Shown here: piece after piece, positions 28,083 to 35,499 of the stretch | Position numbering within the stretch: the stretch's first letter is position 1 | Layout: the number at the start of each line of letters is the position of its first letter | Notes under the pieces: generated by a model | The model's database searches: none | Told to the model about the DNA's origin: nothing | Seen by the model: only the letters and a program-made list of their open reading frames with translations | Program-made: the position numbers and the translations under genes | Source of the DNA: Immundisolibacterales bacterium | Lineage (GTDB): Bacteria > Pseudomonadota > Gammaproteobacteria > HK1 | DNA: 64,000 nt | NCBI GenBank assembly: GCA_026712715.1 | Contig: JAPOPW010000023.1 | Location: forward strand, 124,001 to 188,000 | Direction of reading: 5' to 3'

Positions 28083-29795
28083 ATGCAGATCCAGTGGAAC
28101 CGGCTGCTCTCGGTCGTCGAGGAGCAGGCCCAGACCCTGGTCCGCACCGCCTTCAGCACCTCGGCGCGCGAAGCCGGCGACATCTCCGCCGGCGCCTTCG
28201 ACACCACCGGCCGGATGCTGGCCCAGGCGGTGACCGGCACCCCGGGCCACGTGAACGCGATGGCCGCATCGGTGAAGAGCTTCCTCGAGAAGTACCCGCT
28301 CGAGGCGATGGAGGAGGGCGACGTGTTCCTCACCAACGATCCGTGGCTCGGCACCGGTCACCTCAACGACTTCACCGCCGTGACCCCGACGTTCCACGGG
28401 GGCCGGATCGTGGCCCTCTTCGCCTCCACGACCCACGTGGTGGACATCGGCGGTCGCGGCTTCGGGCCGGACGGACGGCAGGTCTACGAGGAAGGCCTCA
28501 ACATCCCGATCCTGCCCCTCGCGAAGCGCGGCGAGTTCAACTCCCTCGTGCTCGAGATCGTGCGTGCGAACGTCCGCAACCCGGTCGAGGTCGAAGGCGA
28601 TCTCTACTCGCTCGCGGCCTGCAACGAGGTCGGGGGGCGGCGCCTCGTCGACATGATGAACGAGTTCTCGCTCTCGGACCTCGACGACATTTCGCGCTAC
28701 GTGATCGACGCGTCGAGGGAGGGAATGCTCGCCGAGGTCCGTGCCCTCCCGCACGGCACGTACCGGAACTCGATGCGGATCGACGGCTACGAGCGCGAGC
28801 TCGACCTCGTGGCCGCGGTCACCATCGACGAGACGGGACTCGCCGTCGACTTCGACGGCACATCCCCGGTGTCGAGCTACGGCATCAACGTGCCGATCAC
28901 CTACACCGAGGCGTACGCGAGCTTCGGTGTTCGCTGCGTCATCGGCTCGCGCATTCCGAACAACGCGGGGTCGCTCGCCCCGGTGCGGGTCACCGCGCCG
29001 GTCGGCACGATCCTCAACGCCCCGCATCCCTGCGCGGTGACCGGGCGGCACGTCATCGGGCAGATGCTCCCCGACGTGGTGCTGGGGTGCCTCGGACAGA
29101 TCATTCCCGACCGGGTACCGGCCGAGGGCACCTCGTGCCTCTGGAACCCGGTCCTGCTCGGTGGGCACGGCATGACCGGCGACGACCTCCAGAGCGGGCC
29201 GGCGTTCGCGATGAACACCTTCCATACCGGGGGGACCGGAGGGCGCCCGGGAAAGGACGGCCTCGACGCGACGGCATTCCCCTCCGGCGTGCGCAACACC
29301 CCGATCGAGGTGAACGAAACCATCGCGCCGCTCGTCTTCTGGCGCAAGGAGTACCGCGAGGACTCCGGCGGTCCGGGCGCGTTCCGGGGAGGCACCGGAC
29401 AGATCATGGAGGTCGCTCACGCGGGCGACAACGCGTTCGCGATCAACTCGATGTTCGACCGGGTGGTCCATCCGCCCCGGGGCCGGAACGGCGGCGGCGC
29501 CGGTCAGACGGGGCGCCTCTACCTCAAGTCGGGCGCGGCCGAGTTCAGGGGCAAGGGGCGCCAGACCATCCCGCGGGGCGAGCGCCTCGTGCTCGAGATG
29601 CCGGGCGGGGGCGGGCTCGGCGATCCCCTCGAACGGGACCCCGAGCGGGTGGCGGACGATGTCCTGAACGGCCTCGTCTCGGCGGAGCGTGCCCTGGCCG
29701 ACTACGGGGTCGTCATCGGAGCGGACGATCGCCTCGACCGCGAAGCGACAGTGAGCGAACGGCACGCGCGGCGAGCCCCCGCCGCCGCGGACTGA
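28059..29795 (+). CDS. hyuB: Hydantoinase B / oxoprolinase-family beta subunit (third copy)
   Basis: A 578-residue HyuB-family subunit with RIRMQIQWNRLLSVVEEQAQTLVRTAFS, TNDPWLGTGHLNDF and a closing GGGGLGDPLERDPERV, at the normal length of the short HyuB type. Two in-frame ATGs compete: at 28050 the GGAGGAG ribosome site ends one base away, too close, while at 28059 the spacing is ten bases, so I prefer 28059 (protein begins MNALDRIR). A duplicated, out-of-frame copy of this start lies 56 bp upstream. The partner hyuA ends at 27983. Confidence 0.88.
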   Translation: MNALDRIRMQIQWNRLLSVVEEQAQTLVRTAFSTSAREAGDISAGAFDTTGRMLAQAVTGTPGHVNAMAASVKSFLEKYPLEAMEEGDVFLTNDPWLGTGHLNDFTAVTPTFHGGRIVALFASTTHVVDIGGRGFGPDGRQVYEEGLNIPILPLAKRGEFNSLVLEIVRANVRNPVEVEGDLYSLAACNEVGGRRLVDMMNEFSLSDLDDISRYVIDASREGMLAEVRALPHGTYRNSMRIDGYERELDLVAAVTIDETGLAVDFDGTSPVSSYGINVPITYTEAYASFGVRCVIGSRIPNNAGSLAPVRVTAPVGTILNAPHPCAVTGRHVIGQMLPDVVLGCLGQIIPDRVPAEGTSCLWNPVLLGGHGMTGDDLQSGPAFAMNTFHTGGTGGRPGKDGLDATAFPSGVRNTPIEVNETIAPLVFWRKEYREDSGGPGAFRGGTGQIMEVAHAGDNAFAINSMFDRVVHPPRGRNGGGAGQTGRLYLKSGAAEFRGKGRQTIPRGERLVLEMPGGGGLGDPLERDPERVADDVLNGLVSAERALADYGVVIGADDRLDREATVSERHARRAPAAAD

Positions 29796-29803
29796 ATCCG
29801 TCC

Positions 29804-29832
29804 CCGGCCGCCCGCCCGCGAAGGGCGGCCGG
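29804..29832. terminator. Bidirectional terminator hairpin
   Basis: CCGGCCGCCC and GGGCGGCCGG form a perfect 10-bp stem with a 9-base loop, in the 64-bp gap between convergent hyuB and the MaoC-like gene. No T run on either side. Confidence 0.5.
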
Positions 29833-29859
29833 CCCCGGGTGGAGCCGGCCGGCGGATCG

Positions 29860-30276
29860 TCAGCCGGCCGCGATGGCGGTGGCCGTTCCGGTGAGGACGG
29901 TCTCTCCGTTCTGGTTGGTGGTGGTGACCGAGAAGTCGACGAGCCGCTCGCCCCCCTCCTCGCGAACCGCATCGACCCGGGTGGCGGCGGTGAGCGTATC
30001 GCCCGGCCACACCTGGCTGGTGAACCGCACCCCGAACCTGCGCACGTTCTCCGCGCCGACGAGGTTGGTGATCGCGCGTCCGGTCATCCCCATCGTCAGC
30101 ATCCCGTGCGCGAACACCCCCGGATAGCCGGCCGCCTCACGGGTGTAGAGCTCGTCGGTGTGGATCGGGTTGTAGTCGCCGGACGCGCCCGAGTACATCA
30201 CGAGCTGGGTGCGGGTGAGGTCCTCCACGAGCACCTCCTCGTGGACGTCGCCGATCTTGAATTCTCTCGTCGTCAT
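29860..30276 (-). CDS. MaoC-family hotdog-fold dehydratase
   Basis: A 138-residue single-hotdog protein. The hydratase-2 signature appears as YSGASGDYNPIHTDELY, with the Asp and His of the catalytic pair, followed by FAHGMLTMGMTGRAI. MaoC proteins hydrate enoyl-CoA thioesters or dehydrate 3-hydroxyacyl-CoA. It lies 32 bp downstream of the hotdog protein at 30308 on the same strand; the two likely form a heteromeric hydratase as in other split MaoC pairs (inference). GAGGAG is upstream of the ATG, somewhat distant. Confidence 0.87.
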   Translation of the reverse strand: MTTREFKIGDVHEEVLVEDLTRTQLVMYSGASGDYNPIHTDELYTREAAGYPGVFAHGMLTMGMTGRAITNLVGAENVRRFGVRFTSQVWPGDTLTAATRVDAVREEGGERLVDFSVTTTNQNGETVLTGTATAIAAG

Positions 30277-30307
30277 CGCGGGTCTCGAGCTCCTCTTCAG
30301 CCCCCGT

Positions 30308-30799
30308 TCAGCCCTGGTCTACCGGGCGCTCGGTCGTGACCGTGACGCTTCGCGCCCGGCACACGAGCTCGCCGTCCGGGTCGTGGTAGTCGACGAACCG
30401 CTCCGTGAACTCGAGCCGCCCGGCCCGTCGGCTCTGCTTCTCCCACGACTCCCCGTCCCGGTAGGTCGCGGTCAGCACGTCCCCGGGCCGGAGGGGGCGC
30501 CGGTACTCGAAGTGCTGCTCGGCATGCAGCCCGCCCGAGGCGGGCGGGTCGCCGTCGATCCCGCTCGGGGTCGCGCCCGAACCGAACCACTTCTCGCCCG
30601 GCTTGGGGCGGGTCGGGTGCTCGGGGGCGAACTGCGCCACCGCCTGGGCGAACGTCGGGGGCGCGACGATGCCGCCTGCCGTGGTCATCTTCGCCGCTTC
30701 GGCGTCGTGGTAGGCGGGATTGGTGTCCCCGATGGCGCGCGCGAACATCATGATGTGCGACGCTTCGACCGGAAACGTGACCTTCTTGGATTCGGACAC
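30308..30799 (-). CDS. MaoC-like hotdog protein (dehydratase N-terminal-type domain)
   Basis: A 163-residue protein with the N-terminal MaoC-like pattern: VEASHIMMFARAIGDTNPAYHD, then IVAPPTFAQ and the EQHFEYRRPLRPGDVL strand. In split hydratases this kind of domain is the non-catalytic partner of a catalytic MaoC subunit such as the one at 29860. GTG 30799 has GAGGA about ten bases ahead; the frame is open far upstream through the neighbouring gene on the same strand, but only this part has hotdog features. Gene order suggests co-transcription with the TIM-barrel gene at 30970. Confidence 0.82.
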   Translation of the reverse strand: MSESKKVTFPVEASHIMMFARAIGDTNPAYHDAEAAKMTTAGGIVAPPTFAQAVAQFAPEHPTRPKPGEKWFGSGATPSGIDGDPPASGGLHAEQHFEYRRPLRPGDVLTATYRDGESWEKQSRRAGRLEFTERFVDYHDPDGELVCRARSVTVTTERPVDQG

Positions 30800-30969
30800 T
30801 CGTTGGTTCCTCGCAGGTCCTGGGCCGCGCGGGCCGAAGGCGGTCCGCGACGGCGCAATTATCGGTGGAATGTGGCGGCGGTCCAACCCTGATCCGGACC
30901 GGAACCGATCACCTTCGGACCACCTCGCGGCGGGTCCCGGGAAGACCGGTGGCGGCGCCGCGCGGGCCG

Positions 30970-31839
30970 CTAGCCGAAGAGCTCCCGGAAGCGTCCCACG
31001 CAGGCGCGGAATCCGTCCTCGAAGGTGCCGCCGTCCGGGCGGTAGACCGCCTCGAGGGAGATCGCGCCCGCGTAGCCGACCTGTCCGAGCCACTCCGCCA
31101 TCGGTTCGAGCGAGGACGCGAGCTGGCCGGACCCGAGCTCGCACACGCGAAGGTGCGCGGCCGGCATGTCCGCCACCACGTCCTTGACGTGCAGGTGCCC
31201 CAGGGCGGCTCCGTCGCCGAGGGCCTCGATCCCGAGCGGGTGGGGCGGCTCGCTCGCGAACATGCAGTTGGCGGGATCCCAGAGCACCTTGAGGCGCTCC
31301 GAGCCGATCTCGTCGACCAGGCGACGGCCGGTCCGGGCCGAGCAGATCGTTCCCCCGTTCCCGGTCTCGACGACCAGGGTGACCCCCTCGCGCTCCGCCA
31401 TCTCGACCGCCGGCAGCACCAGCGCCTTGAGGCCGTCCCAGGCCCCGTGCGCGACGTTCCACTGGTCCGCTCCGTTCTCCCCGAAGAGGATCATCTCGCG
31501 GCGTCCGGACATGATTCGGACAAACCCGCAGTCGAGCCGGTGGGCGAGGTCGATGCAGCTCGCGAGCTTGTCGAGGTGCGCTCGATGCTCGTCTCCGCCG
31601 GGCTCGGTCTCGCGCACGAGGAGACCGCCGAAGATGTGCCGGGAGACGCACGAGACCGGCATCTTCGCCTCGCGGACCAGGGAGACGACCCTTTCGGTCT
31701 CGTCCGCGTCCAGGTCCCCGACCTCCCGGTCCCATACGTATTGGAGCTCGATCTCGTCGAGCCCCGCGTCGCGGGCGACCCGGAGCGCGTGCCCGAGGTC
31801 GCGGCTGATTCCGTCCGAGATGACGCCGAGGCGGCTCAT
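30970..31839 (-). CDS. Sugar phosphate isomerase/epimerase-like TIM-barrel protein
   Basis: A 289-residue AP-endonuclease-2/xylose-isomerase-like barrel. Metal-ligand candidates are ETGNG (Glu in the middle strand), KVLWDPAN, GHLHVKDV and the late SLEAVY. Members isomerise or epimerise sugars, inosose or hydroxypyruvate-type compounds; some act on non-sugar substrates. No signal peptide. Transcribed away from the thiolase-like gene at 31911, with only 71 bp between the start codons, so the two share a short divergent promoter region. Substrate unknown. Confidence 0.82.
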   Translation of the reverse strand: MSRLGVISDGISRDLGHALRVARDAGLDEIELQYVWDREVGDLDADETERVVSLVREAKMPVSCVSRHIFGGLLVRETEPGGDEHRAHLDKLASCIDLAHRLDCGFVRIMSGRREMILFGENGADQWNVAHGAWDGLKALVLPAVEMAEREGVTLVVETGNGGTICSARTGRRLVDEIGSERLKVLWDPANCMFASEPPHPLGIEALGDGAALGHLHVKDVVADMPAAHLRVCELGSGQLASSLEPMAEWLGQVGYAGAISLEAVYRPDGGTFEDGFRACVGRFRELFG

Positions 31840-31910
31840 GCTTCTGTCCTCGCTCTCGGGTCCGCGATTCGGACCGATCCCGGAGAGGCTATCACGATAC
31901 GATCGCGGTC

Positions 31911-33083
31911 ATGGGTGCAGGGGTCCGACAGCCGTATCGCGACGTGGTGGTCACCGTCCCGGTGACCATTGCGTACGAGCGCTATTCCATTCGCAGCGCT
32001 CACTGGTATCTCGGCCGTTCGCTTGCCGAGCTGCTTTCCGGTTCGGGTCTTGCGAAGGCCGAGGTCGACGGCGTGTGCGTTTCGAGCTTCACCCTGCCGC
32101 CCGACAACGCGATCGGCCTCATGCAGTACCTCGGCATGTCGCCCCGCTGGCTCGACGCAATCAACCTCGGGGGGGCGTGCGGGGTGGTGGCGCTCAGGCG
32201 CGCGGCGCGCGCGGTGCAGGCCGGGGACGCTCGGGTCGTCGCGTGCATCGCGGGCGATACCAACCACGTGTATTCGTTCCGCCACAACGTCTCGAACTTC
32301 AGCCAGTTCGCGCGCGATGCGGTGTATCCCTACGGCTCCGGCGGGCCGAACGCGAGCTTCGCCTTTCTCACCGACTACTACATGCGGCACTTCGGGGCGA
32401 CCCGGGAGGACTTCGGGAGACTCTGCATCGCGCAGCGCGAGAACGCCCTTCGCTTCCCCCACGCACTGATGAAGCGCCCGCTCACGATGGACCAGTACCT
32501 CGGCGCGCGTCTCATTGCGGAGCCGCTCCGGCTCTTCGACTGCGTCATGCCTTGCGCGGGCGGGGAGGGCTTCCTCGTCATGCGCCGGCAGCAGGCGGAG
32601 GACCTGGGACTTGGCCACGCCCGCATCCTCGGCACCATCGAACGTCACAACGCGTTCCCGGACGACCCCATCCAGATGCGGGGCGGCTGGGCGCTCGATC
32701 GGGACGACCTCTACGCGATGGCGGGGGTCGGGCCGGCGGACATCGACGTTCTCGAGACCTACGACGACTATCCCGTCATCTCCCTCATGCAGATCGAGGA
32801 TCTCGGCTTTTGCGGGAAGGGGGATGGGCCGGAGTTCGTCCGGGAGCGGACGTTCACGGCGGACGGGGACTTCCCGGTGAACACCTCCGGCGGCCAGCTC
32901 TCGGTGGGGCAGGCCGGCATCGCGGGGGGCTACCTCGGCCTCGTGGAAGCGGTGCGGCAGGTTACGGGGGAGACGCTCGGCGCCGCGGTGCCGAATGCGA
33001 AGGTCGCGCTCGTCTCCGGGTTCGGAATGATCAACTACGACCGGGGGCTCTGCTCGGCGGCCGCGATCCTCGCCGCCGCCTGA
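31911..33083 (+). CDS. Thiolase-superfamily protein (SCP-x/Ltp2-like) lacking canonical catalytic residues
   Basis: A 390-residue thiolase-fold protein. NLGGACGVVAL corresponds to the nucleophile elbow (NNNCATGSTAL in SCP-x thiolases), which puts Gly where the nucleophilic Cys should be, although a Cys lies two residues on. The later NTSGGQLSVGQAG reads GQ where active thiolases have GH, and the C-terminal Cys-Gly motif is Ser-Gly (VSGFGM). Such changes occur in Ltp2-type retro-aldolases, which work with a DUF35 OB-fold partner; a DUF35-containing gene lies at 35500. No Shine-Dalgarno sequence is visible; TACGAT at 31898-31903 ends eight bases before the ATG, so the mRNA may be leaderless. 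Confidence 0.78.
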   Translation: MGAGVRQPYRDVVVTVPVTIAYERYSIRSAHWYLGRSLAELLSGSGLAKAEVDGVCVSSFTLPPDNAIGLMQYLGMSPRWLDAINLGGACGVVALRRAARAVQAGDARVVACIAGDTNHVYSFRHNVSNFSQFARDAVYPYGSGGPNASFAFLTDYYMRHFGATREDFGRLCIAQRENALRFPHALMKRPLTMDQYLGARLIAEPLRLFDCVMPCAGGEGFLVMRRQQAEDLGLGHARILGTIERHNAFPDDPIQMRGGWALDRDDLYAMAGVGPADIDVLETYDDYPVISLMQIEDLGFCGKGDGPEFVRERTFTADGDFPVNTSGGQLSVGQAGIAGGYLGLVEAVRQVTGETLGAAVPNAKVALVSGFGMINYDRGLCSAAAILAAA

Positions 33084-33138
33084 ATCGGTGGGGCTCGCGT
33101 CCACCCGCGCCGGGGCCGGAGGAAGACGCTCGGCAGTG

Positions 33139-33170
33139 GCGCCCGGCCCGTCGGACGACGGACCGGGCGC
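33139..33170. terminator. Strong bidirectional terminator hairpin
   Basis: Two 14-base arms pair at 13 positions with a 4-base loop (GGAC); the right arm is followed by TTCGTTCT. It lies in the gap between the convergent thiolase-like gene and the amt-linked small gene. Confidence 0.65.
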
Positions 33171-33212
33171 TTCGTTCTCGTCAGCCGGCGGACGTCCCGC
33201 CCGCCGGGCCGC

Positions 33213-33425
33213 TCAGTCTCCCTGCGTCTTGCTCAAGGTTCCGGCCTTGAGCCGCTGCTCCTGATCGGCGAGGGACTGGTTCTCGTTGCCGAGCTGTCGC
33301 ACGTGCCAGACGATCCAGTACACGACGCCGATCAGCACGAACAGCCATTCCGCACCTACGAAGGGGTAGATCGGACCGATTTCGGCGATGTTGCCGGCCC
33401 AGTTCTCGAAGCTTCCGGTTGACAT
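33213..33425 (-). CDS. Small single-helix membrane protein co-transcribed with amt
   Basis: A 70-residue protein with one hydrophobic helix (WLFVLIGVVYWIVWHV, about residues 27-42) followed by a charged, possibly coiled tail. An excellent GGAGGAGG ribosome site lies nine bases before the ATG, and the gene is 24 bp downstream of amt, so it is very probably real and in the same transcript. I do not recognise a named family. Position suggests an accessory of the ammonium transporter, in the place where glnK is often found; this is inference from context only. Confidence 0.65.
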   Translation of the reverse strand: MSTGSFENWAGNIAEIGPIYPFVGAEWLFVLIGVVYWIVWHVRQLGNENQSLADQEQRLKAGTLSKTQGD

Positions 33426-33449
33426 GGTCGGGTCCTCCTCCGCGCGCGC

Positions 33450-34823
33450 CTACGTGAGACGGGCCGCGCTCTCGTTCTCGGCATCGACGATTGCCTGCTC
33501 GTCCGCCTCCACTTCCGCGCGAACCGCGGAATCGAGGCCGGCGATCTCCACCGCCTCCGGGATTCGCAGGATGCCGGAGGCATGGAGGATGCGGGCGATG
33601 ATCCACCCCGGCAGGAAGCCGAGCACGCCGAACATGATGATCGCGCCCGCGATCTGGCCGAGCGGGTTGATGCTCGTGTACGACGGGTCCGGCGACGAGG
33701 GGTAGCCCCAGAGCACGAAGCCGGCGATGACCACGCCGAAGACGCCGGCGTAGCCGTGCACCGCGACCGCCCCCACCGCGTCGTCGACCCGGAACCGGCG
33801 CTCCACCCAGCCATGCATCTTGTACATGAAGATGACCCCGACGATGGCGATGATCATCGCCTGGATCGGGTGGTAGAGGTCGTTCCCGGCCGATGCGGCG
33901 ATGATGCCCGCGAGGCCCGAGGAATAAGTCCAGAACGGGTCGCCCTTCGATATCCAGTATCCCGCCAGCAGGCCGCCCGCCAGCGACATCAGGAAGTTGA
34001 AGGTGATAGCGCTCAGGGTGGTCGGCCCCAGGTAGATGTTGGTGGCCGAATAGAACACGCCGTCGCCGGACTGGACGTCCCAGATGGGAATGTTGCACGC
34101 CACGTAGAAGCCCCAGAAGCCGGTATAGATCAGGAACAGTCCGATCGCGACCAGCCAGGGATTTCGGGGATGGATGTTGCGTGGCGTGCCGTCGGCCGCG
34201 AACTTGCCGATCCGTGGGCCGAGGACCACCAGGATGCCGAGCGCGAATCCGCCCGCGATTGCGTGGATCACTCCGGAGGCGTAGGCATCATGGTAGCCGA
34301 GGAGCTGGACCATCCAGCCCTCCGCGTGCCAGCCCCAGGCCGCGTCGATGATCCAGAACACCGAGCCGATGGCGACGGCAAGGATCCAGAACGCGCCGGA
34401 TCGGATGCGTTCGATCACCGAGCCCGAAACGATGGATGCGGCGGTCCAGGAGAACAGCAGGAACGCGGCCCAGAACACGCCGTTGATGCGCGCCCAGCCG
34501 TTTTCCGCGTCGTCCGCGCCGCCCATGTGCGCCCCCATCACGTTGCTCCAGGGAACCGCGTGGGGTGCCTCCACCAGGCCGCCGGTGAAACCCGGGCCGT
34601 TGGGGAGAGCGAAGTAGATCCACCACCCGAAGAAGAAAAACGTTATCGTCACCAGCGGGATCAGCATGGTGTTCTTCATCAGGGTGTGCATGTGATTCTT
34701 GTGCCGGGATGCACCTACTTCGTACATGCAGAACCCGACGTGAATCAGGAACATGATCACGACCGTGAGCCAGTAGTAGAACTCCGTGAAGATCGTGACC
34801 AGGGCAGACAGTTGGTCGGTCAT
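33450..34823 (-). CDS. amt: Ammonium transporter (Amt/MEP/Rh family)
   Basis: A 457-residue channel with about eleven helices. The twin histidines of the conduction pore are His187 (GVIHAIAGG) and His356 (AVHGYAG), and the conserved Asp160 lies in WIIDAAWGW. It moves ammonium, and often methylammonium, into the cytoplasm. The C-terminal tail is long, acidic and unlike the usual GlnK-contacting tail. No PII gene lies in the window; instead the small membrane protein gene follows. A candidate promoter on the minus strand pairs TTGCCC with CATACT at 17 bp (roughly 34900-34930). It may also serve the methylamine-type operon at 40246 (inference). Confidence 0.92.
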   Translation of the reverse strand: MTDQLSALVTIFTEFYYWLTVVIMFLIHVGFCMYEVGASRHKNHMHTLMKNTMLIPLVTITFFFFGWWIYFALPNGPGFTGGLVEAPHAVPWSNVMGAHMGGADDAENGWARINGVFWAAFLLFSWTAASIVSGSVIERIRSGAFWILAVAIGSVFWIIDAAWGWHAEGWMVQLLGYHDAYASGVIHAIAGGFALGILVVLGPRIGKFAADGTPRNIHPRNPWLVAIGLFLIYTGFWGFYVACNIPIWDVQSGDGVFYSATNIYLGPTTLSAITFNFLMSLAGGLLAGYWISKGDPFWTYSSGLAGIIAASAGNDLYHPIQAMIIAIVGVIFMYKMHGWVERRFRVDDAVGAVAVHGYAGVFGVVIAGFVLWGYPSSPDPSYTSINPLGQIAGAIIMFGVLGFLPGWIIARILHASGILRIPEAVEIAGLDSAVRAEVEADEQAIVDAENESAARLT

Positions 34824-35499
34824 CTCTCACCTCGCGTCAGTGCAAAGCCGAGTCGTCACTTCCTGTTCAATTTCCCTCTCGCCCTTTTCAACCCTTCGAG
34901 TATGGCCCAAGATTGGTGTTCGGGCAAATCTCCTTCGCAATCAACCGTCGACCAAGAGTGCAACGCGTAGTGTCGGCGAACCTCGGAAGCGACGGAATCG
35001 GAGCGCGCGAAATTCCCCCGAAACGGCGGCACGACGTTCCCGAGATTCCTTGCCATTTCGATCGAATTCTTGCAGAACGAAGAATCTCGCGTACCGTGAA
35101 CAATAATTTCAATTGCTTCGCGAATGAATCGATTGTCCATGTTCATCAATTGATTGCGAAGAACGGGGCCGGCTTCGAAGGTTCCTTCACCGCACCGGCA
35201 CGTCCGGGGGAGGACGATTCGTCGAGCTGATGAACGACCATGAACCGCCCGCTACGAAACTGCGAGAACGCAATACGACGCGCGGCTCCGGAGTATCGGT
35301 TGCGACGGGTTTTCCGGCATTCGCGTCGTGCGGGCAATCGGACAGCTCCGAGTCGACCGGCGCGCGAAGGGCGCCGTTTGCATCGCCCGGACGGTGCCCG
35401 CGTTCGCATCGGCCCCGGCGAGGGTTCGTGTCCGTCCTCGTCCGGCCCCGATCTCGGGCTTCGCATCGGCTCCGCGCCGCGCGGCGATACACTGTCGGC
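34824..35499. other. 676-bp intergenic region with atypically low GC
   Basis: Lies between the divergent amt and Zn-ribbon/SDR genes. About 34840-35240 is markedly richer in A and T than the rest of the window, with many AATT and GAAT words, and shows no third-position GC bias in any frame. It may hold the amt promoter region, or be a remnant of acquired DNA. From 35240 on, composition returns to normal without a recognisable gene. Confidence 0.45.
34856..35149 (-). CDS. Doubtful small open frame in the low-GC region
   Basis: An open frame of 97 codons starting at TTG with no ribosome site. The translation has mixed composition and no transmembrane or family feature. Third codon positions are not G/C-biased as in all neighbouring genes, so it is either a foreign gene or chance in AT-richer DNA. 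I list it only because the region is otherwise empty. Confidence 0.13.
   Translation of the reverse strand: MMNMDNRFIREAIEIIVHGTRDSSFCKNSIEMARNLGNVVPPFRGNFARSDSVASEVRRHYALHSWSTVDCEGDLPEHQSWAILEGLKRARGKLNRK

Noticed and set aside
25788-29972. A nearly 1400-codon open frame on the minus strand across the third hyuA-hyuB pair
   Set aside because: It is antisense to two well-supported genes and its translation is Arg/His/Asp/Gly-rich without family features; long antisense frames are common in DNA with G/C-biased third positions.
34840-34862. Sigma54-like site (TGAC...TTTGCA on the minus strand) before amt
   Set aside because: The -24 element lacks GG and the GC of the -12 element is two bases too far; it does not meet the consensus.
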